DNA of 64,000 nt from JAFALK01 sp036500605. Lineage in GTDB: Bacteria > Pseudomonadota > Gammaproteobacteria > Burkholderiales > Burkholderiaceae_C. Made by a program: the position numbers and the translations under genes. Positions 17,684 to 26,006 of the stretch are shown here, in pieces. Numbering within the stretch: position 1 is the stretch's first letter; every line of letters starts with the position of its first letter. The notes under the pieces are model-generated. The model searched no databases. It was not told the DNA's origin and was given only the letters and a program-made list of their open reading frames with translations. The DNA lies in contig DASYBU010000002.1 of assembly GCA_036500605.1 (NCBI GenBank), positions 62,001 through 126,000 of the forward strand, in the 5' to 3' direction.

Positions 17684-19506
17684 GCACTGACTGGAACCCC
17701 AACTTCGGCGGCATCAGCCGCACCCCGCCCACCTGGAACACCAAGCGTCCGCTGCGCATCGCCGTGCTCGGCGACTTCGGCGCCGGTGCGCTCTCGGGTC
17801 GCATGGACACGGGCGCCGCGCTCGCCAAGCGCAAGCCGCGGCCGGTCGAGTTCGACTCGCTCGAAGATGCGCTCGCGCGCGCGCAGCTCAAGCTGCAATT
17901 GCCGCTGGGACCGGACGGCGCGCCGATCGAGATCGAGATCAGCGAGCTCGAATCGTTCCACCCCGACGAGCTCTATCGCAATGTCGAGCTGTTCTCGGCG
18001 CTGTCTTCGCTGCGCAAGCGCCTGAACACGCCTTCGACCTTCGCGGCCGCCTCCAACGAGTTGAAGGCCTGGGCCGACGACACGGGCCGGCCGATCTCGC
18101 AGATCGCGATGAAGAGCCCCTCGCGCGGCGCCACGCCGAGCAAGGGCTCGACGCTCGACGACTTCGCCCGCCTGACCGGCCGCCCCGCGCGCGTCGAAGT
18201 GGCCGAAGCCGGCATGCAGGAATTCCTGCGCCATGTGCTCGGCCCTTTCATCCAGCCCGCCGCTAATCCGAACAAGGACGCCTACATCGCCCATGTGGAC
18301 GATGCACTGAGCGACACGATGCGTGCCCTGCTGCACCACGCCGACTTCCAGAACCTGGAATCGCTGTGGCGCGGCGCCGACTTCCTGCTGCGCCGCCTGG
18401 AGACCAGCCACGCGCTGCAGGTGCACCTGATCGACATCAGCGCCGAAGAGCTGGCCGCCGACCTCAGCAGCACCGACGACCTGGCCGAGACGGGCCTCTA
18501 CAAGCTGCTCGTCGAGCAGCCGGGCCAGGATGCCGACGGCGGCTACAGCTACATCGCCGGCTGCTATCACTTCGACGCCACGCCGCCGCACACCGAGCTG
18601 CTGGGCCGCGCCGCACGGGTGGCCGCCCACGCAGGAGCGCCCTTCCTGACCGGCATGTCGACCGACCCGTTTGTGGACCGCCGCGAACCGCCGCACCGCC
18701 TGGTGCGCGAGGCTTTCGAGGCGCTCAGGAACATGCCCGACGCGTCTTACCTGGGCTTGCTCGGCCCGCGCTTCATGCTGCGGAATCAATACGGCAAAAA
18801 GAGCGAACCGATCAGCAGCTTTGCGTTTGAGGAATTCCAACGCAAAGCCGGCCTGCGTGGCATGTTGTGGGGCCACCCGGCGCTGCTGGCGCTGTGTGTG
18901 CTGGCCGTGCGCGGCGGGCAGTTGGCCATTGACGATGTGCCCTTCCACTACTACCGCGATGACCAGGGCGACACGGTCGCCCTGCCCTCGACCGACCGCC
19001 TGATCAGCACCGACGCGGCCAACCTGCTGCGCACCTTCGGCATCAACAGCGTGATGGCCTACAAGGGCGAGGCGCGCGTGCGCCTGGCCGGCCTGGAAGC
19101 GATCAACGGCGACGGCCTGGCCAGCAGCACGGCCGCGCCGCGCAAGGCCGCGAGCGACAGCCGCGCCGATGTGGGCACCTCCGCGAGCCAGCGCGTCCAG
19201 ACCGACTGGACGCCCGCCGCCCGCGGTGCCGGCAATGTGGTGGTCAGCTCGGCGGCCGTGAGGCTGGCGGAGAACGAAGACACGCCCGCGGAGGAAACAG
19301 CAACGAGCGAGGACACCGCCGCCGCGCCGGCCGAAGCCGCTGAAGCCGCGGTCGACGACGAGCTGGCCGCGCTGCTGGCGAGCCTGGACGACACGCCGGC
19401 GCCCGAGCCGACCGCCGAAGCGGGCGCCGATGCGCCTGCCGAAGCCGCCGCCGAGGAACCGGCGATGGATCCGGAGCTCGAAGCCTTGCTCAAACAGCTC
19501 GGCTAA
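17680..19506 (+). CDS. TssB/TssC-like sheath fusion (ImpD-like) with acidic tail
   Basis: A 608-residue protein with sheath-protein features in one chain. Residues 1-130 resemble the small sheath subunit (RIAVLGDFGAGALSGR, then KRKPRPVEFDSLEDALAR). Residues about 205-460 resemble TssC (ADFQNLESLWRGADFLLRRL near 222-241, PFLTGMSTDPF, FEEFQRKAGLRGMLWGHPAL). The last 130 residues are an Ala/Glu/Asp-rich tail containing two related helices, DDELAALLASLDD and DPELEALLKQLG at the very C-terminus. A canonical TssB and TssC pair is expected upstream of the window, so this would be an additional sheath-like component. Exact role is unknown; similar TssC-like second proteins have been called ImpD. Confidence 0.75.
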   Translation: MSTDWNPNFGGISRTPPTWNTKRPLRIAVLGDFGAGALSGRMDTGAALAKRKPRPVEFDSLEDALARAQLKLQLPLGPDGAPIEIEISELESFHPDELYRNVELFSALSSLRKRLNTPSTFAAASNELKAWADDTGRPISQIAMKSPSRGATPSKGSTLDDFARLTGRPARVEVAEAGMQEFLRHVLGPFIQPAANPNKDAYIAHVDDALSDTMRALLHHADFQNLESLWRGADFLLRRLETSHALQVHLIDISAEELAADLSSTDDLAETGLYKLLVEQPGQDADGGYSYIAGCYHFDATPPHTELLGRAARVAAHAGAPFLTGMSTDPFVDRREPPHRLVREAFEALRNMPDASYLGLLGPRFMLRNQYGKKSEPISSFAFEEFQRKAGLRGMLWGHPALLALCVLAVRGGQLAIDDVPFHYYRDDQGDTVALPSTDRLISTDAANLLRTFGINSVMAYKGEARVRLAGLEAINGDGLASSTAAPRKAASDSRADVGTSASQRVQTDWTPAARGAGNVVVSSAAVRLAENEDTPAEETATSEDTAAAPAEAAEAAVDDELAALLASLDDTPAPEPTAEAGADAPAEAAAEEPAMDPELEALLKQLG

Positions 19507-19536
19507 CTCGTGAGTTGCACGCATCCACCACCGATA

Positions 19537-20418
19537 ATGCGCCGCATGTTCAAGCGCCTCAGCACCGTCGCCCTGCTTTCCCTGTCCCTGCTGGCCGAGG
19601 CGGCCCTGGCCGCGCCCGTCGGCGTGGTGACGATCCAGGCCGGGCCGGCGCTGCTGATGCGTGAGAACGACAAGCTCGCTTCGGTCGAAGGCGTGGCGCT
19701 GCAGGCGGGCGACATCGTGGAACTGCCCGCTAACGCCCAATTGCTGCGCATGGAGTTCAGCGACGGTGCGAGCTTGCTGCTCGCACCGGGCAGCCGCGTG
19801 CTGCTTTCGCCCAAGACCACTGGCGAGCGGGGCGGTGCGCGCGCCTACCTGCTGGCCGGCTGGGCCAAGGTGACGACGCCGGCCGGCGTGAACTTCAAGC
19901 TGCTCTCGCCGACGGCCGATCTGCAAGGCGCCAACGCGCGCGTCGTGATGGGCCTGACGCCGGGCATGACGCAGGTCTTTGCCGAGAACGGCGACTGGCA
20001 ATGGAGCCGCACCGGCGCCGCCGCCACCAAGCTCAAGAGCGGTGATTTCGCCACGCTCAAAAGCGGCGGCAAAGCGGTCGAGATCGGCGGCCGGCCCACG
20101 CCCGAGTTCATCAAGGCCCTGCCGCGCGCCTTCATGGATGCCCTGCCCTCGCGCTACGCGATGTTCCAGGGCAAGACCGTGACGCCGAAGAACCTCGGCC
20201 CGATCACCTACGACGACGCGCAAGCCTGGATCGACGCCGAGCCCACGCTGCGCCGCGCCGAAGTGCAGCGCTGGCGCGAGCTGGCGCAGGACAGCGCCTT
20301 CCGCCAGAGCCTGATCGTCGACCTCAACAAGCACCCGGAATGGGAACCCATCCTGTTCCCGGGCTCTGCGGCCGTCAAAGCCTCAATGCCCAAAGCCCCA
20401 GCCTCCAAAGCCTACTGA
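19537..20418 (+). CDS. Exported FecR-domain-like protein
   Basis: About 293 residues from ATG 19537 (ATG 19546 also possible; the upstream in-frame GTG at 19510 is unlikely because it would put a polar stretch before the signal peptide). The signal peptide is MFKRLSTVALLSLSLLAEAALA followed by APVG. The next 120 residues resemble the FecR beta domain (VEGVALQAGDIVELPANAQL, then MEFSDGASLLLAPGSRVLL and LLAGWAKVTTPAG). The C-terminus is helical and charged. Such domains sit in the periplasm and often sense or stabilise envelope structures. It precedes a haem-sensor gene by 11 bases and two kinase genes, so a sensory input role is plausible. Confidence 0.8.
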   Translation: MRRMFKRLSTVALLSLSLLAEAALAAPVGVVTIQAGPALLMRENDKLASVEGVALQAGDIVELPANAQLLRMEFSDGASLLLAPGSRVLLSPKTTGERGGARAYLLAGWAKVTTPAGVNFKLLSPTADLQGANARVVMGLTPGMTQVFAENGDWQWSRTGAAATKLKSGDFATLKSGGKAVEIGGRPTPEFIKALPRAFMDALPSRYAMFQGKTVTPKNLGPITYDDAQAWIDAEPTLRRAEVQRWRELAQDSAFRQSLIVDLNKHPEWEPILFPGSAAVKASMPKAPASKAY

Positions 20419-20429
20419 AAGTCCAAGCG

Positions 20430-21299
20430 ATGAAACTGCTCGCCAAGTTCAATCTCATCTTCCTGCTGGTCTTCCTGGTCGGCCTGGGAGCGTCCACGCT
20501 GGTGGCGCGCAACCTGCTCGAAGAATCGGCCAAGCAGGACGTGACCGACCGCGCCCGCCTCCTGATGGAAAAAGCCAATGCGGTGGCCAACTACACGGCC
20601 ACGCAGATCAAGCCGCTGCTTGAGACGCAGATGACCTACTCCTTCCTGCCGCAGTCGGTGCCTTCGTACTCGGCGCACGAGGTGCTGGCGAGCCTGAAGA
20701 AGGCCTATCCCGACTACAGCTACAAGGCTGCGATGCTGAATCCGACCAATCCTCGTGACCGCGCGGTCGCGTGGGAAGAGGACGTTGTCGGCCAGTTCAA
20801 GAACAACGCCGAGATGAAGGAATTCATCGGCGAGCGCGACACGCCGGCCGGCCGCGCGCTCTACATCGCCCGCCCGATCCGCATCAGCAATCCGGCCTGC
20901 CTGGCCTGCCATGACACACCTGACAACGCGCCCAAGACGCTGGTCGAGCGCTACGGCCCGTCCAACGGCTTCGGCTGGCATCTTGCGGAAACACTGGGCG
21001 CGCAGGTCGTCTCGGTGCCGATGGACGTGCCGCTGCAACAGGCGCACAAGGCGCTGCTGCTGGTCGTGGGCCTGCTCACCGCCGTGTTCGTGCTGATCGG
21101 CGCGGCGCTCAATTTCATGCTGTGGAAGCTGGTGATCCAGCCGGTCTCGCGCCTCTCGGGCATTGCCGACAAGGTCTCGCTGGGCGAGGACGCGCCGGAG
21201 TTCCAGGTCAAGAGCCGGGATGAGATCGGCGTGCTGTCCGAATCGTTCGGCCGCATGCGCACGAGCCTCGCGACAGCGATGAAGATGCTCGGGGAGTAA
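20430..21299 (+). CDS. Membrane sensor with Tll0287-like (DUF3365) haem domain and HAMP
   Basis: A 289-residue protein. A signal anchor lies at about 7-27 (FNLIFLLVFLVGLGASTLVA). The periplasmic part contains the DUF3365/Tll0287 fold with a c-type haem motif CLACH at 157-161, preceded by ALYIARPIRIS. A second membrane segment at about 208-233 leads into a HAMP linker (VIQPVSRLSGIADKVSLGED, then KSRDEIGVLSESFGRM). There is no output domain after HAMP, so it must signal through a partner. The Ser/Thr kinase gene follows after only 9 bases and is the obvious candidate partner. Redox or small-ligand sensing is inferred from the haem site. Confidence 0.88.
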   Translation: MKLLAKFNLIFLLVFLVGLGASTLVARNLLEESAKQDVTDRARLLMEKANAVANYTATQIKPLLETQMTYSFLPQSVPSYSAHEVLASLKKAYPDYSYKAAMLNPTNPRDRAVAWEEDVVGQFKNNAEMKEFIGERDTPAGRALYIARPIRISNPACLACHDTPDNAPKTLVERYGPSNGFGWHLAETLGAQVVSVPMDVPLQQAHKALLLVVGLLTAVFVLIGAALNFMLWKLVIQPVSRLSGIADKVSLGEDAPEFQVKSRDEIGVLSESFGRMRTSLATAMKMLGE

Positions 21300-21308
21300 A
21301 GCAGGTCT

Positions 21309-22751
21309 ATGCCCCCCGTTCCCGAGCGCATCGGCAAGTACACGATCTCAGAGGTGCTCGGTCAGGGCGCCATGGGCGTCGTCTACAAAGGCTTCGATCC
21401 GCACATCCAGCGGCCGGTCGCGATCAAGACCATCCACAAGAGCCTGATCGGCGACCCCGAGGTCAACGCTGCGCAGGACTCCATCGCCGCACGCTTCCGC
21501 AACGAGGCGCAGGCGGTGGGCCGCATCGCGCATCCGGGCGTGGTGTCGATCTACGAGTTCGGCGAAGACGAGCACACGGCCTATATCGCGATGGAATTCG
21601 TGGAAGGCCGCAACCTTGACCAGGTGCTGGCCGGCACGCCGATGCTGGCCGAGGCGCAGGTGCTGCGCATCATGGACCAACTGCTCGACGCGCTGGCCCA
21701 CGCGCATGCACAAGGCGTCTGGCACCGTGACATCAAGCCCGCGAATCTGATCCTGACGGCTAACGGCCAGGTCAAGCTGACCGATTTCGGCATCGCGCGC
21801 ATCGCCAACATGGGGCTCACCCAAGTGTCTTCGGCGATCGGCACGCCCGGCTACATGGCGCCCGAGCAGTACATCGGCGAAGGCATCGACCAGCGCGCCG
21901 ACATCTTCGCCAGTGGCGTGCTGCTGTACCGCCTGCTGACCGCCAAGCCGGCCTTCTCGGGCACGGCCGAGCAGGTCATGTACAAGATCCTGAACGAGCA
22001 GCCGCAGCCGCCGAGCGTGGTCACGCAAGGGGCGCGGCCCGCAGCGTATGACGCGGTGGTGGCGCGTGCGATTGCCAAGAAGGCCGACGCGCGTTTCCAG
22101 AGCGCGCAGCTGATGCGCCAGGCGCTCGCGCAGATCGTGCAAGGCGTGGGCACGCCGGCCGCGGACTCCGACGCCACCGTGATCGTGGCCGCCGCGCGGC
22201 CGACGAGCTTTGCCTCGCATTCGCCGACGGGCAGCCCGGTGCCCATGAGTTCGCCCGGCACCGCGCTGAGCCATTGGGACGCGCAGACGCTGAGCCGCAT
22301 CGAGCGCGCGCTCGCCACGCATGTCGGCCCGATGGCCAAGCTGATGGTGCGCGACGCCGCGCGCAGCTGCGACGATGTGGTGACGCTGGCCACCGCGGTC
22401 TCGCAGCACATCGCCGACCAGGCCAAGCGCGCGCAGTTCGTCAGCGCGGCCACGGCCGGCAGCCAGACGCAGGCGGCCACGCTGCTGACCGCGATGGGCA
22501 CGCCCGCGCCGACGGCGTTTTCCAGGACGCAGCTGGCGACGGGTGGCACCAACGCCGGCCCGCCAATGAGCGACGAGTTCACCGCCAAGGCTTCGCAGGC
22601 GCTGATCCGCCGCCTGGGGCCGATTGCCAAGATCATGGTCAAGCGCGCTGTTGAACAATGCGCGGGCGACCGCAACCGCTTTGTGCAGACGCTGCTGGCC
22701 GCCGTGCCGGACGCCGACCGCCCCGCTCTTGAACGCGAGCTGAACGCTTGA
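21309..22751 (+). CDS. Ser/Thr protein kinase 1 of the T6SS cluster (PpkA-like)
   Basis: A 480-residue Hanks-type kinase. The P-loop is GQGAMGVV (18-25), the ATP lysine is K40 in VAIK, the catalytic loop is HRDIKPAN (139-146) and the DFG is at 159-161, followed by GTPGYMAPE. The kinase domain ends near residue 275. A Ser/Pro linker leads to two related helical units: LSRIERALATHVGPMAKLMV...CDD and LIRRLGPIAKIMV...CAGD, each with GPxAKxMVxxAxxxC. There is no membrane segment. It is well placed to phosphorylate TssL and/or TagH, with PppA reversing this, as in the threonine-phosphorylation pathway. It lacks the vWA domain of Pseudomonas PpkA. Confidence 0.92.
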   Translation: MPPVPERIGKYTISEVLGQGAMGVVYKGFDPHIQRPVAIKTIHKSLIGDPEVNAAQDSIAARFRNEAQAVGRIAHPGVVSIYEFGEDEHTAYIAMEFVEGRNLDQVLAGTPMLAEAQVLRIMDQLLDALAHAHAQGVWHRDIKPANLILTANGQVKLTDFGIARIANMGLTQVSSAIGTPGYMAPEQYIGEGIDQRADIFASGVLLYRLLTAKPAFSGTAEQVMYKILNEQPQPPSVVTQGARPAAYDAVVARAIAKKADARFQSAQLMRQALAQIVQGVGTPAADSDATVIVAAARPTSFASHSPTGSPVPMSSPGTALSHWDAQTLSRIERALATHVGPMAKLMVRDAARSCDDVVTLATAVSQHIADQAKRAQFVSAATAGSQTQAATLLTAMGTPAPTAFSRTQLATGGTNAGPPMSDEFTAKASQALIRRLGPIAKIMVKRAVEQCAGDRNRFVQTLLAAVPDADRPALERELNA

Positions 22752-22761
22752 TGAATCCGCC

Positions 22762-24663
22762 ATGAGTGACAACACGCCCCAGGACAGCGACGATGACCGC
22801 ACGGTCATCCGTCCCTCGGCCGCGCGCCCGCCGCCAGCGCCTGAGCAGCGCACCATGGCGGTCGCGCCGCCGCCGCCCTCCTCTTCTTCGGCCGCATCCA
22901 GCGCTGGCGACAGCGGCAACGCGCTGCCGCTGGGCACCTACCTCGCCGAATTCGAACTGCGCAGCGTGCTCGGCGAAGGCGGCTTCGGCATCGTCTACCA
23001 GGCCTGGGACCACTCGCTCGAACGCAAGGTCGCGCTCAAGGAATACATGCCCGCCTCGCTGGCCTCGCGCACCGACGGCACGAGCGTGCAGGTGCGCTCC
23101 GAGCGCCACCGCGAGACCTTCGAGATGGGCCGCAAGAGCTTCATCAACGAAGCCAAGCTGCTGGCCCAGTTCGACCACCCGGCGCTCGTGAAGGTCTACC
23201 GTTTCTGGGAGGCCAACGGCACCGCCTACATGGTGATGCCGCTGTACGACGGCATCACGCTCAAGGACTGGCTGCGCCAGCAGTCCGGCCCGCCCGACGA
23301 AGCCTGGCTGCTGACGATGCTGCAGCCGCTGACCGCAGCGCTCGCGGTCATTCACGCCGAGCATTGCTTCCACCGCGACATCGCGCCCGACAACATCATC
23401 CTGCTGGGCGGCAATGGCGCCCGCCCGCTGCTGCTCGACTTCGGCGCCGCGCGCCGCGTGATCGGCGACATGACGCAGGCTTTGACCGTTATCCTGAAGC
23501 CTGGTTATGCGCCGGTCGAGCAGTACGCCGAAGCGCCGCACATGAAGCAAGGCGGCTGGACCGACGTCTACGCGCTGGCCGCGTCGATCCATTTCGCGCT
23601 GCTTGGCAAGACGCCGCCGCCCTCGGTCAGCCGCATGATGGGCGACACGTATGAGCCGCTCAGCACGCGCCTGGCCGGCCAGTACAGCGAGATGCTGCTC
23701 GGCGCCATCGACCGTGCGCTGCACGTCAAGCCCGAGGAGCGCACGCAGAGCATCGAGCAGTTGCGCGCGGAACTTGGTTTTGCCGAAGGCGCGGGCGCGA
23801 GTTTTGCGAACTCGCAGTTCTCGAATTCGCAGTTCTCCAATTCGCAATTTGCGCCGTCGACGAGCTTCCGTGATTCGACGATGGGCGAGTCGGTGCCGTC
23901 GCGCACGCAGGTGGCTTCGCGGTCTGCTTCGTCTTCTGCTTCGCCCGCGCCGGCTCCCGCTTCGAGTGGCGGCAGCAAGACCGGCCTGCTCGTCGCCGCT
24001 GCGGCCGTGGTGCTGATCGGTGGTGGCGCTGCGGCCTATCTGGCCACGCGTCCTGCGGCGCCTGTGCCCGCACCCGCTCCCGTCACGAGCACCGCGCCGG
24101 CTCCCGCACCTGCGCCGGCTGTCGTTGCCGCACCGGCCCCACGCCGCTTCGACGCCTCCGCCGAATTCGACCGCGTGATCGCCGGCCAGGACGCGAGCTT
24201 CGGCGTGAAAGCCGTGGCCACCAAGCAGAGCCTGCGCATCGGCAAGGACAGCCTGTTCTTCACCGTCACCTCGGCCCGCGAAGGCTATGTGCAGGTGCTG
24301 CTGCTCGGCCCCGATGGCTCGCTGCTGGAGTTGATCCCCAACGGTGACGTCAAGGACAACCACATCCGCGCCGGCCAGACCTTGAAGCTGCCGCCACCGA
24401 GCCTGCCGCTGGTCGCTTCCGATCCCGCGGGGACCGAGCATTTCCTCGTCGTCGTCAGCAGCCAGCCACGCGACTATGCAAGCCTGAGCACCGAGCGCGA
24501 CGGCCCGTTCCTGAAGCTGCCCACGGGCGGCAATGCCGATGCCTTGCTGGCGCAGTGGCCGGCCAACTCGCCCATGCTCCTGGGCGCCGCGCCAAAGGGT
24601 TGTTCGGGTGCGGATTGCGAGGCTTATGGGGCGGCGCGGTTTGCGGTGGATGTGACGCAGTAG
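22762..24663 (+). CDS. Transmembrane Ser/Thr kinase 2 with DUF4384 domain
   Basis: A 633-residue kinase. The N-terminal tail is acidic then DRTVIRPSAARPPP, with Thr14 in the TVIRPS motif. The P-loop is GEGGFGIV (71-78), ATP lysine K93 in ALKEY, catalytic loop HRDIAPDN (204-211; the usual Lys after Asp-Ile is Ala here) and DFG at 226-228. After the kinase come three NSQFS repeats (about 350-363), a Ser/Pro linker, one membrane segment (about 408-428) and an Ala/Pro linker. The extracytoplasmic C-terminus resembles DUF4384 (SLRIGKDSLFFTVTSAREGY, then PDGSLLELIPNG). This suggests a receptor kinase with a periplasmic sensor, working with kinase 1. Confidence 0.9.
   Translation: MSDNTPQDSDDDRTVIRPSAARPPPAPEQRTMAVAPPPPSSSSAASSAGDSGNALPLGTYLAEFELRSVLGEGGFGIVYQAWDHSLERKVALKEYMPASLASRTDGTSVQVRSERHRETFEMGRKSFINEAKLLAQFDHPALVKVYRFWEANGTAYMVMPLYDGITLKDWLRQQSGPPDEAWLLTMLQPLTAALAVIHAEHCFHRDIAPDNIILLGGNGARPLLLDFGAARRVIGDMTQALTVILKPGYAPVEQYAEAPHMKQGGWTDVYALAASIHFALLGKTPPPSVSRMMGDTYEPLSTRLAGQYSEMLLGAIDRALHVKPEERTQSIEQLRAELGFAEGAGASFANSQFSNSQFSNSQFAPSTSFRDSTMGESVPSRTQVASRSASSSASPAPAPASSGGSKTGLLVAAAAVVLIGGGAAAYLATRPAAPVPAPAPVTSTAPAPAPAPAVVAAPAPRRFDASAEFDRVIAGQDASFGVKAVATKQSLRIGKDSLFFTVTSAREGYVQVLLLGPDGSLLELIPNGDVKDNHIRAGQTLKLPPPSLPLVASDPAGTEHFLVVVSSQPRDYASLSTERDGPFLKLPTGGNADALLAQWPANSPMLLGAAPKGCSGADCEAYGAARFAVDVTQ
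23809..23850 (+). repeat. In-frame 15-bp tandem repeat encoding NSQFS
   Basis: Almost three copies of a 15-base unit encode NSQFS NSQFS NSQF in the linker after the kinase 2 catalytic domain. The copies differ at silent positions, so the repeat is not very recent. Confidence 0.8.
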
Positions 24664-24665
24664 GT

Positions 24666-24848
24666 CTACGTGGCGCTCTTCGTCGCGTCCGTGCGCTTCA
24701 TCGCAGTGTCTTGCGCCAAATCTGCCCTGGCCCGCGCGTACTCGGATTCCAGTGATTCGTAGGCTTCCTTGAAGCCGGGGCGCTGCTTTGCCTTTTCGAG
24801 AAACTCGGCGTGATCGTGCCGGACAGGTTTGTATTTCGGGTCAGCCAT
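24666..24848 (-). CDS. Small protein resembling the N-terminus of an HTH antitoxin (truncated)
   Basis: A 60-residue ORF. Residues 12-45 (EFLEKAKQRPGFKEAYESLE then SEYARARADL) resemble the leader helix that precedes the HTH of HigA/XRE-type antitoxins, where the pattern is FLE...P.F...Y..L..E. The HTH that should follow is absent and the chain ends in a polar tail. A good ribosome-binding site (AAGGAAG, 5 bases before the ATG) suggests it is still translated. No toxin gene is adjacent. It may be a remnant of a toxin-antitoxin pair or a small protein in its own right. Confidence 0.55.
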   Translation of the reverse strand: MADPKYKPVRHDHAEFLEKAKQRPGFKEAYESLESEYARARADLAQDTAMKRTDATKSAT

Positions 24849-24901
24849 GCGTTACTTCCTTGCGGCTTGCGGACGAATTCAATCCGCTTGTGGCGGCCAG
24901 C

Positions 24902-25840
24902 TTACCTGCCCGCCCGCCCCGCACAAAACCCATTGCGCGGATCCAGCGGGTCAAACCAGAGCTCGGGCCGGTTCGCCAGTTCCGCCGGCAAGGGCGGTAA
25001 CGGCAACTCGATCACTTTGCGCTCGCAGGGACGCGCGCGATGCAGCACCTCGCCGTAGTACGAAAGCAGAAAACGGCGCAGTGAGCCGTCCTTCAGCATC
25101 GCTTCCATGCCCACATTCAGTCGCTCGGCCAGATGCGGTGCGGCGGGCGAAACGAAGAACAGCGAGGGGATGTGGTCGTGCAGCAGATAGCGCTGCTCCA
25201 CCGCCAGCTCGGGCACGTGCGGATGCCGCTGGTCGTACTCGAGGAACACCTCGTTGAGGCCGCGCGGCAGCAGGTCAAAGCGCTGGGCCAGCAGCATGCC
25301 GAACAGGCCCTCGTAGTCGCCGCCGATGATCGTGTTGAAGCCGTTATCCAGAAGCGCCTGGCGCGTCACCCAGTTGCTGCTGACGCCAAAGCGCAGGGCC
25401 TTGAATTGCCCAGGTGTGCGCAGGGCGTTCACGCGCGCTTGCAGCGGCTGACGGATCAGCGCGATGCGCCAGCTTTGCAGGCCCATGTCGATCGGCACCG
25501 GCACGGCCTTGAGTTCGCGCAGCCATTCTTCGTCAGCCGGATTGGCCAGCACATTGACATGCGTGCCCTCGCGCATTTCGAGCAGCAGGCGGCGCCGCGT
25601 CATGACGGAGTCGACCTCGGTCAGCTCGAACGGGCCATACGCGGCCTCGGTGCGGCGCATCACCTCGGTGAGCAGCTGGACCGAGTACGCGCGGCGCGCG
25701 TCGTGCGCCGATTTCGGGCTCGGGAAGCGCACGATGTCGACGGCCCATGCGGGGCGCATAACGCCGAACAACAGCGCAATGCAAAGCGGCAGCAGCAGCA
25801 GCGATGACGACGACAAGCGGTTGATACGCACCACGCTCAT
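24902..25840 (-). CDS. Periplasmic solute-binding-like protein
   Basis: A 312-residue exported protein. The signal peptide is about residues 12-33 (SSLLLLPLCIALLFGVMRPAWA, then VDIV). The mature part resembles a type-2 periplasmic binding fold (ELTEVDSVMTRRRLLLEMRE, ALRFGVSSNWVTRQALLDN, YEGLFGMLLAQRFDLLPRGL). No transporter permease or ATPase is next to it, so it may be an orphan binding protein or a sensor-like domain. Substrate is unknown. Confidence 0.75.
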   Translation of the reverse strand: MSVVRINRLSSSSLLLLPLCIALLFGVMRPAWAVDIVRFPSPKSAHDARRAYSVQLLTEVMRRTEAAYGPFELTEVDSVMTRRRLLLEMREGTHVNVLANPADEEWLRELKAVPVPIDMGLQSWRIALIRQPLQARVNALRTPGQFKALRFGVSSNWVTRQALLDNGFNTIIGGDYEGLFGMLLAQRFDLLPRGLNEVFLEYDQRHPHVPELAVEQRYLLHDHIPSLFFVSPAAPHLAERLNVGMEAMLKDGSLRRFLLSYYGEVLHRARPCERKVIELPLPPLPAELANRPELWFDPLDPRNGFCAGRAGR

Positions 25841-26006
25841 TCTTCTGGGAATCTCGGAAGGAAGTCTCCTGCGGGCAGTTTAGCCCTCGGCTCAGACCCA
25901 GACTGCTGGAACAGCGCCGGCCCTGTTCACCAGGCAGAGACACTGCTGCGGGCCGGTGCCGCTAAGCTGCACGCCTGCGCACGACTGCAAAGCGGGGCTT
26001 TTTTCC

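Noticed and set aside
17299..20334. 1011-aa minus-strand open frame opposite tagF, the sheath fusion and the FecR-like gene
   Set aside because: Crosses three well-supported + strand genes and has shadow composition.
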